64,000 nt of DNA, taken from contig NC_073745.1 of the NCBI RefSeq assembly GCF_029784135.1, positions 48,484,116 to 48,548,115 on the forward strand. Direction: 5' to 3'. Below the pieces are notes generated by a model. The model did not search any database and had not been told where the DNA came from. It saw nothing but the letters and a program-made list of their open reading frames with translations. Of this stretch, positions 9,639 to 22,028 are shown in pieces (within the stretch, counting starts at the first letter, position 1; each line of letters begins with the position of its first letter). The stretch is from Toxorhynchites rutilus septentrionalis. Its lineage: Eukaryota; Arthropoda; Insecta; Diptera; Culicidae. A program made the translations under genes and the position numbers.

Positions 9639-12600
9639 TCACACACGAAGATCTATAGCTTTAAGGAAAACATATATATGGGACATGTAATCAAGGTCTA
9701 ACCGAGCCAACACATCTCTCACCGGCACATTGGGCTGTCTTCCTCGGGCCCGAAGGGAGTTTTTTAAATTCGATCTGGCGACCAGATACACCTCGCACGA
9801 CCAAACAATGTGCTCGATGTCGTGATAACCTTGGCCACAAACGCAGAGATTGCTGCTGGCAAGATTGAAACGGAAGAGTAGTGTATCTAACGAACAGTGA
9901 TTGGACATGAGTCGGGAGAAGGTGCGAATAAAGTCCCGACTCAAGTCCAGACTTTTGAACCACGGTTTGAGGCTAACCTTAGGGATAATCGAGTGAAACC
10001 ACCGGCCCAATTCATCTTCATTCCACTTGCGTTGCCAGTTAGCGATGGTATTTTTGCGGACTAAAGAATAAAATTCATTGAAGGCGATTTGACGCTGATA
10101 AATATCGCCTTCAATTGCACCTACCTTTGCTAATGAGTCAGCCCTCTCATTACCCGGAATGGAGCAATGTGAAGGGACCCAGATAAGGTAATGACATAAC
10201 AGCGTCTGGATAAAGCACTCAAAATTTCTCGTATTCTCTCAAGGAAGTACGGCGAGTGCTTTTCCGGCCTCACTGAACGGATAGCTTCGACAGAGCTAAG
10301 ACTATCCGTTACAATGTAATAGTGTTCAACAGGTCGTGAGGCGACGCTGTCCAGCGCCCAATGAATTGCTGCCAATTCAACAATATACACTGAGCAAGGA
10401 TTCTGAAGACTGTGTGAGGTGCTAAAAAATTCGTTGAACACTCCAAATCCTGTGGACTCGTTTATAGTGGACCCATCAGTAAAGTACATATTATCACAAT
10501 TGATACCCCCATACTTTTCATCGAAGATCGTTGGAGCGATCCTCGATCGTTGGTAATCTGAATATCCATGGATATCTTGCTTCATGGACAGATCAAAATG
10601 CACAGGGAAACAAACACGGTTGGGAATATACGAAGAAGGATCAACCTGCATGGAGATGAATTCATGATATGAACTCATGAATCCGGAGTGAAAATTTAGC
10701 TCGATCAGCTGCTCAAAATTTCCGATCACCAATGGGTTCATGACCTTACACCGGATGAAGAACCGAAGAGATAATAAATTGAAGCGATCTTTTAGTGGGA
10801 GTAGGCCTGCTAAAACCTCGAGACTCATGGTATGCGTTGAGGGCATACATCCCAACGCGATACGGAGACAAAGATACTGAATTCGCTCGAGTTTAATGAG
10901 GTGTGTTTCGGCAGCTGATTGAAAACAGAAACTGCCATACTCCATCACTGAGAGAATAGTTGTTCGATACAACATTATAAGATCTTCGGGATGGGCTCCC
11001 CACCAGGTGCCGGTAATTGTACGGAGAAAGTTTATTCTTTGTTGGCATTTGTTACTCTGATACCTAATATGGGCCCCCCAAGTACATTTGGAGTCGAACC
11101 AGACCCCAAGATACTTGAATGACATAGCATGAGTGATCGGTTTACCCAAAAGTTGAAGCTTTGGTTTTGCTGGTCTATGCTTCCTAGAAAAAACCACCAT
11201 CTCTGTTTTCTCCGTGGAGAATTCGATCCCTAGCCCAATGGCCCAGGTTGAAAAATTGTTCAAAGTATCTTGTAAGGGTCCTTGCAGGTCGGATTCGTTT
11301 GGTCCTACGACAGACACCACTCCATCATCTGCAAGTTGTCTTAGGCTGCAATTTTGTGTAAGGCAATTGTCGATGTCGCTTACATAGAAGTTGTACAAAA
11401 GGGGGCTTAAACATGAGCCCTGGGGGAGGCCCATGTAAGAGACCCGACTTACTGCCGAATCTCCGTGAGAAAAGTTCAAATGTTTCTCACAAAGCAAGTT
11501 TTATAACATATTATTCAATAGAGGTGGCAGACCCCGAGAGTGTAATTTGTCCGACAAAACCTCTATTGAAACAGAATCGAAGGCCCCCTTTATGTCCAAC
11601 AATACTGAAGCCATTTGTTTTTTTTCGGCGTAAGCCATTTGAATTTCTGAAGAAAGCAACGCACGACCATCATTCGTCCCCTTGCCCCTGCGGAACCCAT
11701 ATTGTGTATCTGAGAGTAGGCCATTCGTTTCAACCCATCGATCAAGGCGAAACAAGATCATTTTCTCCAACAATTTCCGTATACAAGACAGCATTGCTAT
11801 TGGGCGGTACGAATTGAAGTCGGACGCGGGTTTTCCGGGTTTTTGAATAGCTATAACTCGTACTTGTCTCCAATCATCTGGAACAATATTATTCTCCAGA
11901 AACCGATTGAATAAATTCAACAAGCGATGTTTCGCCACATCAGGGAGGTTTTTCAGCAAGTTGAACTTAATTCTATCCGATCCCGGAGCAGAATTGTTAC
12001 ATGAGAGCAGAGCAAGAGAGAATTCTACCATCGAAAACTCGGAATCAAGATCGCACCTATCTTGTGGTATATCTCGAACAATTTTTTGCACAGGAGCGGA
12101 ATCAGGACAAACCTTCCGTGCAAAATTAAAAATCCATCGATGTGAATATTCTTCGCTTTCATTCGTTGAAGAGCGATTTCTCATGTTTCGAGCCACTTTC
12201 CATAATTTTTTCATTGACGTTTCTCGTGACAAACCTCCCACGAAATTTCGCCAATAAGCACGCTTTTTCCCTTTGATTAAGTTTTTAAATTGATCTTCAA
12301 GGGCTAAATACGTTTGAAAATTTTCAGGGGTTCCACGTTTCCGAAAAGCTTTAAATGCATTCGATTTTTCTACATAAAGCTTGGAACATTGGCTATCCCA
12401 CCATAGATTGGGAGGCCTTCGACGAATAGTGGAACCTGGGATGGGTTTCGTTTGAGCGCGAACCGCGCTGTCATAGATCAAACGAGAAAGGAAGTTATAC
12501 TCCTCCAATGAAGGTAAACCATCTCTGGAATTGATGGCTAGAGAAATCGCGTCCGCATATTTTTTCCAGTCAATGTGTCTTGTGAGGTCATATGCCATGT

Positions 12601-13303
12601 TTATAGACTCAGAAGAATTCAACCCAATGGTGATGGAAATTTTGATTGGCAAGTGATCACTACCGTTGGGGTTCTGGATTACATTCCACTTGCAATCTAA
12701 CGATAGTGAATTCGAGCAAAGCGAAAGGTCAAGAGCACTTGGGTTAGCAGGAGGTTTAGGTACACGTGTTGTTTCCCCAGTGTTCAAAACGGTCATATTG
12801 AAGCTGTTACAAAGGTCATATATCAACAATGAACGATTGTCGTCGTACTGTTCCCCCCAGGCAGTTCCGTGAGAGTTGACGTCTCCCAAGATCAATCGTG
12901 GCTCAGGAAGGAGTGAGCACATGTCATCAAGTTGTTTGCGGCTAACCGCAGCTCTCGGAGGCCAATACAAGCTGACAATACAGAGGTCTTTGCCTCTGAT
13001 GTTTGCATGACAAGCAACAGCTTCGATCCCTCCAATAGGTGGAAGGTCAATTCTAAAAAATGAGTGGCACTTATTGATCCCCAAAAGCACCCCTCCGTAT
13101 CTATCATCACGGTCCAAGCGTATAATATTAAAATCGTGGAAAGAGATATCATCTCGCGAAGAAAGCCAAGTTTCGGACAGAGCAAAAACATCACAATTGT
13201 AGTTATGAATTAAAATTTTGAATGTATCCAATTTAGGGATAAGACTACGACAATTCCACTGTAAAACAGTGATATCTCCGACCTCTCTATTTGAATTAGA
13301 CAT
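9639..13303 (-). pseudogene. I-clade ORF2: AP endonuclease, reverse transcriptase, RNase H (inactivated)
   Basis: ATG at 13303 overlaps the ORF1 stop by 8 nt (ATGTCTAA), which suggests coupled translation. The N-terminal endonuclease has VLQWNCRSL, SETWL, ILGDVNSHGTAWG and GSDHLPI. RT blocks follow: RPIAMLSCIRKLLEKMI, YGFRRGKGTND, SVLLDIKGAFDSVS, GLPQGSCLSPLLYNF and the catalytic LADDG. RNase H follows (MYFTDGSTINESTGFG, VELAAIHWALD, TDSLSSVEAI), then a terminal CVCGQGYHDIEHIVWSC motif. A TAA at 11498-11500 cuts the RT in the same frame, and a frameshift lies near 10.17-10.2 kb at the end of RNase H. The copy is dead but young enough to read almost throughout. Confidence 0.9.
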
Positions 13304-14595
13304 CAAGAGAGATAATCATTGCAAGGAGGGGCCATGTTTGCATCAATTGTTGCAAAATTGTCTTTAATACTGGAAGCATTGAGATGACAAGGGTTCTGAT
13401 GGAGTCGGAAACATTAAAACACTTGAAGATTTGGTCCAAAAGGTCAGACAACTTTATAAATCCCGATTGGGAAGTTGAACTGGACGGAATAACAGGGACA
13501 GTTGGGGTTTTTGATGTCCCCTCGAGTGCTGGGCCATTCGAAGGTGAATTATTCCCACGGAAACCAGGAGGAACCTGATTTTGCTTGTCCGCTGCACTCG
13601 ATTTTTTAGGCATGCTAACAGGGGCTATCACCGGAGGGGCTTGTCCTTGAACTTTGGGAGTGGTCACATTTTTGCGCCGGGGATTCCCTTGGAAAATGAA
13701 CGGTGTGCCCCCGTTAGCTGTGTCCGCTTCTATTTCGTCAACGAGCAACGTGGCGAAGACATTTTGTGTGTTGATTGGTTGTTGTTGTTGGGCCAGTGGA
13801 GAAGCGCCCTTTAAAATATCCGCAAAAGTGCGTTTCGAGCGTTCTTTCAAAGAGCGCTTCTGTTTCTCCCAGCGACTCTTGTAATTTTCACAAACTGAGA
13901 GCTCGTGTGGGGATCCCCCGCAATATGGACATTTATGCTCAGTCGCACTGCAGGATTTCCCCTCATGTTGCTCTCCGCAAGTGGCACAGCGCTCCTTGTT
14001 GGCACAATAATCCGAAGTGTGACCAACTGACTTGCATTTGTTGCAAGTCATGGGCTTTGGCACGAAGAGTCGCACAGGTAGTCTCAATTTGTCCACCATA
14101 ACGTAGTCAGGGAGGGCGGCACCAGCAAAGGTGACTCGAAACGAGTCGGACGGCGTAAATTTAGTTTGGTCCCCATCATGGGAAAGTTTCCCGAGTTGGT
14201 GACAGTCCAAGATTTTCACTTCCATTGAGGGGAGCTTCTTGAACTTGCCTTTTCCTTCTGCTTTTATTTGTTCGCTCGTCAGACCCGTTTCAGTTATCAC
14301 CCCCTCAATTTCTACGATATGGGAGGGTATAAATGTTCGATATTCGAGAGTGAAATGTTGATCAGCAACAATCTCGTTTGCGTGTTTCCGTTCATTCACG
14401 ACAACTCGCAATTTGTTTGGTCTAACCCTGCGAATTTCAGATACAGAAGTGTATCTGGCCAGATCTTTCATGATCTGAATCACGTTAAGGTTTTTTCCTT
14501 TCGGTTTTGGCCGGAGGAAAACAACCCACGGGCCAGTTCCAGGTGCATCTTCTGGATAAACTCTGACACGTGGAGCGGAGACAACAGAGGGGGAA

Positions 14596-14633
<38 letters not shown>

Positions 14634-14921
14634 TGAGGACGAGGACGAGGATGAGGATGAGGACGAGGACGAGGATTGGGTTGGATCGGAAGCATCAGAA
14701 GGGGGAAGCGAAATCGATGATGGGAGAGGGGGAGTGGAAGTAACAGTGGGTTGAGAAGGGAGGCTTGCAATTTTCTTAGAGGGGGGCTTGGTAGGATGAG
14801 CGGATTCGTCCCCAGAAGAATTATCTTCCTTATGAGGGACTCGTTTATGTTTTTTCCCAGATCTTGTATGAGATTCATTATCGGAGATCTCCATCTGTGG
14901 AGATCCTCCACTATTCTCCAT
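13296..14921 (-). CDS. I-clade ORF1, nucleic-acid-binding Gag-like protein
   Basis: Uninterrupted 541-residue frame with an ATG at 14919-14921. It has a charged Ser/Pro-rich N-terminus, a run of about 25 serines at residues 83-110, a globular RNA-binding-like region (VFLRPKPKGKNLNVIQIM...), then three closely spaced cysteine/histidine knuckles (CNKCKSVGHTSDYC, CATCGEQHEGKSC, CPYCGGSPHELSVC) at about residues 290-345. The C-terminus is Gln/Pro-rich and low-complexity. ORF1 proteins of I elements bind the element RNA. The serine run is encoded by a GAC/GAG-type tandem repeat (14599-14675 on the plus strand), a likely site of length variation. Confidence 0.88.
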
Positions 14922-15607
14922 TTTACAAAAATTTCTGTCTTATTTCTAAATTATTATTGATTTTAACAATAATCTTAAAAAAAAAATAGCAAAAAAAAAA
15001 TTATGATAATAATATCAAACAATGAACAAATGAATTGAATAATAATATTAATAATAAATATGTGTACCTTAATATATAAGTTGTTCCAATAATGCGCTCT
15101 ACTGCCCTAATCAGGGAGAGACAGAGGCTACGCGCTACGGAGACAACACAATAGCGCAAGAATAGCTTACGCAGCCACGTGATGATTTTTTTTTTTTTAT
15201 CTGTATTATAGTGATTTTCAACTCATTTGGCTGGTTCGTCACTTTTTACTTCCATTTTTGGAAGAATGTCGGGAGTGAGAATTGAACTCGTGACCTTTAG
15301 CGTGAGAGGCATGGATGTTACCACTACTCCAGATCGCCTCCCAGCCACGTGATGATGAATCCCGTTTGCGACAGTCACGCGATGGCGATCCCGTTATGCC
15401 GAATCAGTTCAACAGCCGCAATCCGGCTCGCTGCAAGAACGCTGCTTCCTTTGTTCCTTCGTTCCACTTAACAAAAGGTCAGGTCGAAAGCGGACAGCAA
15501 TGACCTTCACTCGTACACGATTCACTCGTACCAATAGCACAATAGCAAAAGTGGCAACGCACAATACCGACACTGAACTTTACTCGTCAAGAGTTGGATA
15601 GCGAATG
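14922..15607 (-). other. 5' UTR of the I-clade element, interrupted by a SINE
   Basis: The ORF1-proximal part (14922-15090) is very AT-rich with TAA-like runs. The outer part is GC-richer. The right edge is set by the aactttaag duplication at 15608. These elements usually have an internal pol II promoter at the 5' end. No defined motif is claimed here. Confidence 0.6.
15187..15341 (-). mobile_element. tRNA-derived SINE, family S1
   Basis: On the minus strand: box A-like ctggagtagtggtaacatcc, box B-like ggtcacgagttcaattctc, the body tail gaaccagccaaatgagttg and an A-rich 3' end. It is flanked by a perfect 15-bp duplication, cagccacgtgatgat, at 15172-15186 and 15342-15356. It inserted into the 5' UTR of the I-clade element. 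Confidence 0.92.
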
Positions 15608-15639
15608 AACTTTAAGTTAAAAAACATGAAAATTATACG

Positions 15640-16163
15640 TCATCTGTTCGGATGAATTTTCGAACTTTTCGTGTGGTACCACTCATCATTTTCTGCACAG
15701 TACTGCTGGTAACTATTTTTGCTATCTTCTTGGAAAAGTGGTGCATTTGAATTATTTTTTCGATGGTTCTGCCACGTTTCTTCAATTTGCCTTTGATATT
15801 GTCCAATATTTCTCGAAAATCCGATCAATTTAGTGGATTGATAGTTTTTTCAATTAAGTTAAGTTTGTTATCAATAATCAATATAACACTCGATGCCATC
15901 CCGGCTGTGATGGCATCTTGTCAAGTCAGGCCAGAACTTCACTGGACCATTGTGTGATAGAATGAATGTGAAAATCCTGTTCTGAAGAAACTCCTCCTTG
16001 TAATTGTTCCCCCAGTGATGACAACCATTGTCTTCGTTCCACAACTACAGATCCCTTGCCAAATCATCAACTTACGGGCAAATTTACAGTCGATTTTGGA
16101 AATTTGAGGAATTTTATAATCTTTTTTCCGAATTTTTGTTCGCCTTTCGCGTTCCATCGTCAA
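15640..16163 (-). pseudogene. Decayed Tc1/mariner-superfamily transposase
   Basis: Minus-strand reading frames in pieces give KLMIWQGICSCGTKTMVV, similar to KKYMVWQAICSCGK of the DD37E elements at 52.2 and 58.9 kb. A C-terminal-like piece follows (IGQYQRQIEETWQNHRKN). Stops and frame changes separate them, and no terminal inverted repeats were identified. It lies directly outside the 5' end of the I-clade element. Confidence 0.6.
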
Positions 16164-16855
16164 TAACTTTTGGGTGTATATTTCTATCTTGACGAATTAT
16201 GTACTACTGGATAAACAAACCACCCGGATCAAAACGCTGTCAATAGTTTCTCGATGTGACAACTAGGGGCGCTGAATTGAATAAAAATAAGCGACCAAAT
16301 TCTAACTGGAACACACTTTATTTCTTAAGCTGCATTGTAACAACGCAAACTTCTAAATAATGCCTGTGTTATTGAACGGCAATTTTTGTGCTGGAATGAA
16401 AGAGTTTGCTAGTCTGGTTTACACTAAAGTAAAAATGGCACAGACCGCGCATCTAGCGAACACAGTTTCAGCAATAGTAAATTTATTGAAAATTATCTGC
16501 GTTCTGAAATGAACCAAGACCGACTCAATGGCTTGGCAATTTTTCGATCAAAAATGAATCGCTAGCAGATCTTGATTCAAATGCAATCGAAGATCGTTTT
16601 GTTTCAGTTAAAGCACGCAAGGCAATGATTTGACTAGCGAATAAGCGAAGCTGGTAATGATATTTTCCTAACCTTCTAAATACGGATAAAGTGATTAAAG
16701 TGAATTATGGTATGAGTGAGCAGCTTTCTCAAAATATCAGAAAATCAAAGTTAGTGAAAACTCGAATATATATATTTTTTTTTGGGCGCCATTTTCATAG
16801 TTTGCCGGGGGCGCTGTCTATAATCACTACGTCGCTGCTACGAAGTCTGTTCAAA
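16164..16855. other. No gene recognised
   Basis: AT-rich non-coding sequence. A short motif, tttgccgggggcgc, at about 16800 is shared with about 1568. Nothing else is supported. Confidence 0.4.
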
Positions 16856-17032
16856 AAGTATCGCGACTTTCGAAATTAACGCGGGTTACGTATATTCGAT
16901 TCTATTTTTATTTTGTGACATTATGTTGGTACTCATGTCTTTTACTTATGCTGACAAGTACGACTATTTTGAATGTTCGGTTAATTTTGACAACTGTTTT
17001 TCTTACACGTGTGTTGGTTCATTTCGATTTGG
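16856..17032 (+). repeat. Dispersed repeat beginning gtctgttcaaaaagtatcgc
   Basis: It matches, in inverse orientation, 39465-39592, including ttatgttggtactca and acaagtacg. The leading gtctgttcaaaaagtatcgcg resembles mariner-type termini, so both copies may be 5' ends of an old mariner-like element. The second terminus was not found. Confidence 0.55.
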
Positions 17033-17799
17033 AACAGTGGACAATTCGAGAAAATACAGTTTGGAGAAATGAAATCGAATGAAACATTCAATTTAAAGCA
17101 ACGATCATCCTTTTCCATCGTAAACTGTGACATGTGACATATAGCCCATTCAAATGATAATAAATTCGAACAGTTTCAATCTTTAAGTGGAAGCATGTGC
17201 TTTCAAATTCAAAGGAAACAACAATAGAAGAGAACGAAATTGAAGAATCGATGTTTCAGTGTGAGTACAGAATACTCACGATCGAAAATGAATCTGACTG
17301 ACAAGAAAAGAAGAACTAAGAAAAATTTCCTCTTCTTGTTTCGAAATTGTCAAGCTCTGACCATAATTAATTTAAAAAAAATTGTTTTTGAGTTAAAACT
17401 GACGTAGGACTACTTCTGTCTGGAACATATGGGTGTGGTATGGTGGCAATGGATGTATGGAAAAAAATTTCATCGAATTTCAAAAACCGACCATGTACAT
17501 TTTGTTTATTAGCGCAAAAAATGTCCTATGCAAAGTTTCAGCTCAATCGGACATGATTTAGACATGATTTGATTCAGGGGTGCACATGATTTAGGGGTGC
17601 CTCAAAGCTCAAAGCGCTCAAAGTTTAGATTTTATGATCCTCGAAAATCTTCCAAGGGCAGTAAAGGAAATATGGGGAACCGATTTTTTTTCGATGCCAA
17701 ATGATTTAAAAATGCCTGAGTGGCAATGAAGGTAATAGGAGTACCGGTAAGGAGTTCGTTTTTTTTTCAAAACTTAATGCTTTATTCTGGAAAAATGGT
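17033..17799. other. Repeat-derived sequence, no gene
   Basis: Contains a degraded palindrome tgacgtaggactacttctg near 17400 and a tract with gatgccaaatgatttaaaa near 17693 that is related to the foldback at 61.2-61.5 kb. No coding frame. Confidence 0.4.
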
Positions 17800-18660
17800 T
17801 ACAGACTTAATATTCAAAGTATTGCTCATCGCTAGTCACAACTTTTTCCCATCCTTCAGGCAATTCACGGATCCCTTTACGGAAATAATCGGCCAACAAA
17901 CCGGCTAACCACGAATCGATCCAGTTTTTGACTTCATCAAAATTGGAGAAGTGCTGGTCAACCAGGTCTTGTTGCATCGATCGAAAAAGGTAGTAATCGG
18001 TCAGAGCAATGTCTGGGGAATACGGCCGGTGGGATAGGACCACCAATTCTCCCATTTCAGCGATTCCAAGTATGTTTTGACCGGTTTCGCGACATGCGGC
18101 CGAGCATTGTCGTGCTGCAAAATAACTTTTTCGTGTCTTTGCTCGTATTGTGGCCGTTTTTCCTTCGGTGCCAGGCTCAAACGTTGCCCGACGTTTAGGA
18201 TTGTCGTAATGGACCCACTTTTCATCGCCAGTAACGATTGGATGAAAAAAACCCTTTCTTTTATACCATTGGAGCAGTTGTTCGCACGTGAAAAAACGGC
18301 GTTCGACGTCTCGTGGCTTCAATTCATACGGCACCCAATGTCCTATCTTCCGGATCATTCCATTGCTTTTAAACGATAGAATATGGTTTGCTGAGCTAAT
18401 CCAAGTGTATCTGCAAGTTCTTGTTGCGTTTGTGACGGATCTTGGTCAAGTAAAGTCTCCAATTCTTCATCTTCAAACTTTTTTGGCGGTCCGGAACGTT
18501 ATTCGTCTTCCAAGTCAAAAATACCACTTTTACCATGCAAACCACGTCTGACACGTTCGCTCAGTTGAAGCATGGTCACCATAAACTTCCACCAAAATGC
18601 GTTTATCGTTTTAAGAAATGTCACATCATGACTTCCACCAAGTGAGGTCGGCTCATCCAT
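17800..18660 (-). pseudogene. Mariner (DD34D-type) transposase pseudogene
   Basis: Minus-strand frames give helix-turn-helix remnants (DPSQTQQELADTLGL), then HWVPYELKP, the first catalytic block VTGDEKWVHYDN, ILQHDNARPHVA in another frame, and YSPDIALTDYYLFRSMQ near the third catalytic position. The C-terminus ends EGWEKVVTSDEQYFEY at about 17807. At least two frame changes and several stops interrupt it, and the part between the first two catalytic blocks is partly missing. It is a dead mariner of a subfamily different from the one at 61880. Confidence 0.8.
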
Positions 18661-18819
18661 TCATCCACATATCGTTTCGGCCGAAAGACGATACTCTGTA
18701 TGGGGTGAAATCAGGGTGGTATGGTGTATCATGATCTACCAAAACCAGGTGAAACGGTGAATACAGATCGCTACTGACAACAAATAATAAATTTAAACTC
18801 CGCACTGATGAAAAAAAAT

Positions 18820-20003
18820 TCGAGGGGTTGTATCCGAGACACGACCGCTTAGGGCGTAGAACTACGCAATCTTTGTTTTTTTTCTTGAAATTTGTTGGTT
18901 TATCATTTCGGATATTATTTGCGAATACGTCGAAATTTTATAAATAACTCTTTAGTAAAAAGTTCCGGGGGCCCTCAAAAGGTTTAATGGCTTGCGTGGT
19001 TTTGTAAAATCATTTCGAGAAGCAACGTTTCTTTCTTGCCTTTACGAGAACAATATACTAAATGGTCATATGTCGCAATTTGTTTCTTTATATCAATGCA
19101 CGCATTGCACTGAGTATTTAACGAAAGCATCTTCCGTGCATCGTCATTCAACAAGCATCAAACATGCGTCTAACAAATGCACACAGTTTCAGCGATAAAA
19201 GTTGAACATCGTGATGATGACCGTTTATGAAAAATCGTTTCTCGCCTCTCGGTCAAAACCGTCAACAAAGCACGAGCGCAAATACGAATGGTAACTCAGA
19301 GTATCGAAGGTGTGCTATTCACATGTACAGGAAGTGAACAAGTTCTAAGTTTCGCGCAATGAAAACAAGCAGCAAATTCAAAGCCAAACACTGATGGCTG
19401 GAAGCGACCTATTATCATTTGCACTCTTCTCTTTTTTCGCCTGCTTTGCCATGGCTCGGATGGTTTTGTTAATTGCAATGCCAGATGCACTTCAAGTAAA
19501 ATATTCGCTAGCGTTCACAGTTCGAGGGAAAACATAAAACACAAAACGAGTAGAATAAGCGACCTGTGTCGTTTCGGGCACAGAAAGATTCTGAGAATTT
19601 TCCTCAGAAGAGATGCAATACTTATACGCTAACGACAGCTCACTTACTAAGCAAGGGTGGAGTTTACTTCGCAAATATTTTCTTTTCGCTATCCCCCTTC
19701 GTTGTTTCTATAATTGCGGCTGCTTAAGTTGTCCGATATTGACAGCTCTGTTCGGGAAAGCACACAAATGGACAGAACATATATATGGGAAAATGGGAAT
19801 GCTTCCAATTTTCATCAATTTAAACCATGGGATTGTTATGTATAGCATATACAACAAATCTTAAAAAAAATTCGATTCGACTTTATGCAAATCGTTAAAA
19901 TCCGTTCGCAGCAAAAATAGTTATTAACGTTAACTTTATTTCATAAAAACGTGACCTGTTTTCTGATTGGGCACCCTTAATGTAACACGTAGTCCTACGT
20001 CAA
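18820..20003 (-). repeat. Long dispersed repeat, copy A
   Basis: Starts with gaggggttgtatccgagaca and ends at the palindrome acgtagtcctacgtc (about 19986-20001). The inner end (19735-20003) is highly similar to 38405-38702 and, inverted, to 44363-44640 and 49250-49520. Shared words are ttattaacgttaactttatt and ataaaaacgtgacctgtttt. Non-coding and class unknown. It is a non-autonomous element or a composite of smaller ones. Confidence 0.6.
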
Positions 20004-20452
20004 AAAAACACAACGGTGCACACCGCCGTGAAGGATGCAATGAAAACCATAATTCGCCAGAGAGATGGACAAAATGTGTAGAATCAAACGGGAATTACCA
20101 CGCATAAAAATATTTGAAAGCTCTCCTGAAAATTGTGTAGTTTGTTCCCAAGTTAAACTTGCACGCCAGGGAAGTTCCTACAACCATATGGAATTGTAAA
20201 AGGTCCTCTTATGTAAGTAGAGTCGGACAATTCAAGGCCAATTACTGTAAATGAAATTTATATATTTCAATATGTATTATTTCTGAGGGTGGAATGCCCT
20301 TCGTCATTTTTTAAATATGAACAGGGATTCCAGATGTGAAGACATGTATTCATTTTGAGAAAAATGCAAATAGTGTCCTTTGTTTGATATACATATTATT
20401 AATCGAGAGTATTTTCTCAGTGGTAAAATCCTAAAATTATACTACTTGTGGA
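20004..20452. other. No gene recognised
   Basis: Non-coding AT-rich sequence between repeat copy A and a SINE. Confidence 0.4.
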
Positions 20453-20600
20453 GGCGATCTGGCGTAGTGGTAACATCCATGCCTCTCACGCTAAAGGTCA
20501 CGAGTTCAATTCTCACTCCCGACATTCTTCCAAAAATGGAAGTAAAAGTGACGAACCAGCCAAATGAGTTGAAAATCACTATAATACAGATAAAAAAAAA
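20453..20600 (+). mobile_element. tRNA-derived SINE, family S1
   Basis: Clean copy with tctggcgtagtggtaacatc (box A region) and ggtcacgagttcaattctc (box B), ending in an A-run that passes into a short (TA)n tract. No convincing target duplication was found. Confidence 0.85.
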
Positions 20601-20974
20601 AATATATATATATATATATATACTAAAATGGTACAGATTTTATATATCTTTTTACATTATCAATATTTTTCTTCTAGAATATGGCTACAATGTTCCTATA
20701 TTGAGGTGTTGCTTCCTGTTATAGTGTAAGAAGTCTTATATCGTGGAAGTTTCGGTTACGTCCCTAATCGATTTTATTTATGTTCTATTGTTTTATTGAG
20801 TATCAAACAAACCCTCAGAAATCAACTAAAAATTATTAGGTATGAAAATTTCTATAAAAATTGTTTGACAAACGAGATTCATTCATTGTTTCTTTGGCAT
20901 TTCAATTACTTTTTAACGCGTGTCGCGATTTCGTTATTGTGGAATAATTCTGGGGAAATATTTATTCACTTCTA
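20601..20974. other. No gene recognised
   Basis: AT-rich non-coding sequence after the SINE tail. Confidence 0.4.
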
Positions 20975-21910
20975 GTTGACCCGGTAAATTTCTTCCCGCC
21001 CCAAAAATTTATTTTTTGTTACCACATCCACGTTTTCCTACTAAGCGTACGTTCATTGGTCCAATCGCAGAACGGTTCATTGATTGATCTTCTAATCTAC
21101 CCTTTAAAACTTGTTTCTACTATAAAATTTCAAACCAAACTCGACATTATAATATCAGATTATTTTCAGACACAATTCTCGTGCAAGATTTTTCATCCAC
21201 TTGCAAATAACATATTTCTCCGTTACATGGAATAAATGTTTGATACAGAAAATATGATAGAATGAAGACAACCCTAAATCGGACAATTCCTTTCTCCAGC
21301 TTTGCCTTATCGACACATTCGGCGATTCATTTTTATTTATATAGATAGAAGACGATATAGGAGTGCGTTTTATCACATTAAAATCCATTTCCACTTTCGA
21401 ACGAAGATCGATTTCGTTACCGCAAACGTCAAATAAACTAACAACGCTTGTCAGTATGTAAATGTAGAACACATGTGAAATTAATTTATCGAATTTTCCT
21501 CTCCTTTCTAGAGGAGGAAAGGGTGTCATACCATCATAGAAACATTTCTCGTACACAAAAATCCTCACATCCTAAATTTGGCTCCATTTGCTTGATTAGT
21601 TCTCGAGTCATGCAGAAATTTGTGTTTCATTTCTATGGCAGTGAGAGTAGTGTTGAACCACCTTAAAAATGTTTCTTGTATCTTTGGTTTCATTTGCTTG
21701 GTTAATTCTCGAGTTATGCATAAATTTGTGTTTCATTTGTATGGCAGTGCACCCCCCCCCCCTTTTGAGAGGGTGGAGGGGTCTCGAACTATCATAAGCA
21801 CCTTCCCCGACCCCAAAAACCCCTACATACCAATTTTCATGTCGATCGGTTCAGTAGTTTCCGAGTCCATAAGAATCAGACAGACAGAAATCCATTTTTA
21901 TATGCATAGA
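20975..21910 (+). repeat. Dispersed repeat block, copy 1
   Basis: Begins gttgacccggtaaatttctt and ends with tgtcgatcggttcagtagtt...aatcagacagacagaaatcc, the same borders as the block at 39748-40710. The part at 20975-21250 recurs inverted at 40860-41190. Two partial units of the 143-bp repeat (atgcagaaatttgtgtttca) lie at about 21608 and 21715. It is non-coding. The class was not assigned. Confidence 0.65.
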
Positions 21911-22028
21911 AAACAACAGTTTATCACGGCAATTCTCATATTTATCTACATCATTCCTATATGTTTTAAGTAGCATGCGTTGATTTAACCCTTCCAAAAA
22001 AAATTGTTACATGTAAAATTGGTTTTAC

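Larger units (their letters stand above)
1956..15607 (-). mobile_element. I-clade non-LTR retrotransposon, near full length, carrying two nested insertions
   Basis: Read on the minus strand the order is 5' UTR (15607-14922), ORF1 with CCHC knuckles, ORF2 with endonuclease, RT, RNase H and a C-terminal cysteine/histidine motif, then a 3' UTR ending in an A-run (T-run at about 1956-1967). The sequence aactttaag(tt) flanks both ends (1947-1955 and 15608-15616), consistent with a target-site duplication. An LTR element (2182-9512) sits in the 3' UTR and a SINE (15187-15341) in the 5' UTR. Without them and their duplicated targets the element is about 6.1 kb. ORF2 has an in-frame stop and a frameshift, so this copy is dead. 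The RNase H domain and two-ORF layout point to the I clade. The name of the exact family is not claimed. Confidence 0.85.

Noticed and set aside
13384..14636. Plus-strand ORFs opposite I-element ORF1
   Set aside because: Shadows of the minus-strand coding frame and its codon repeat.
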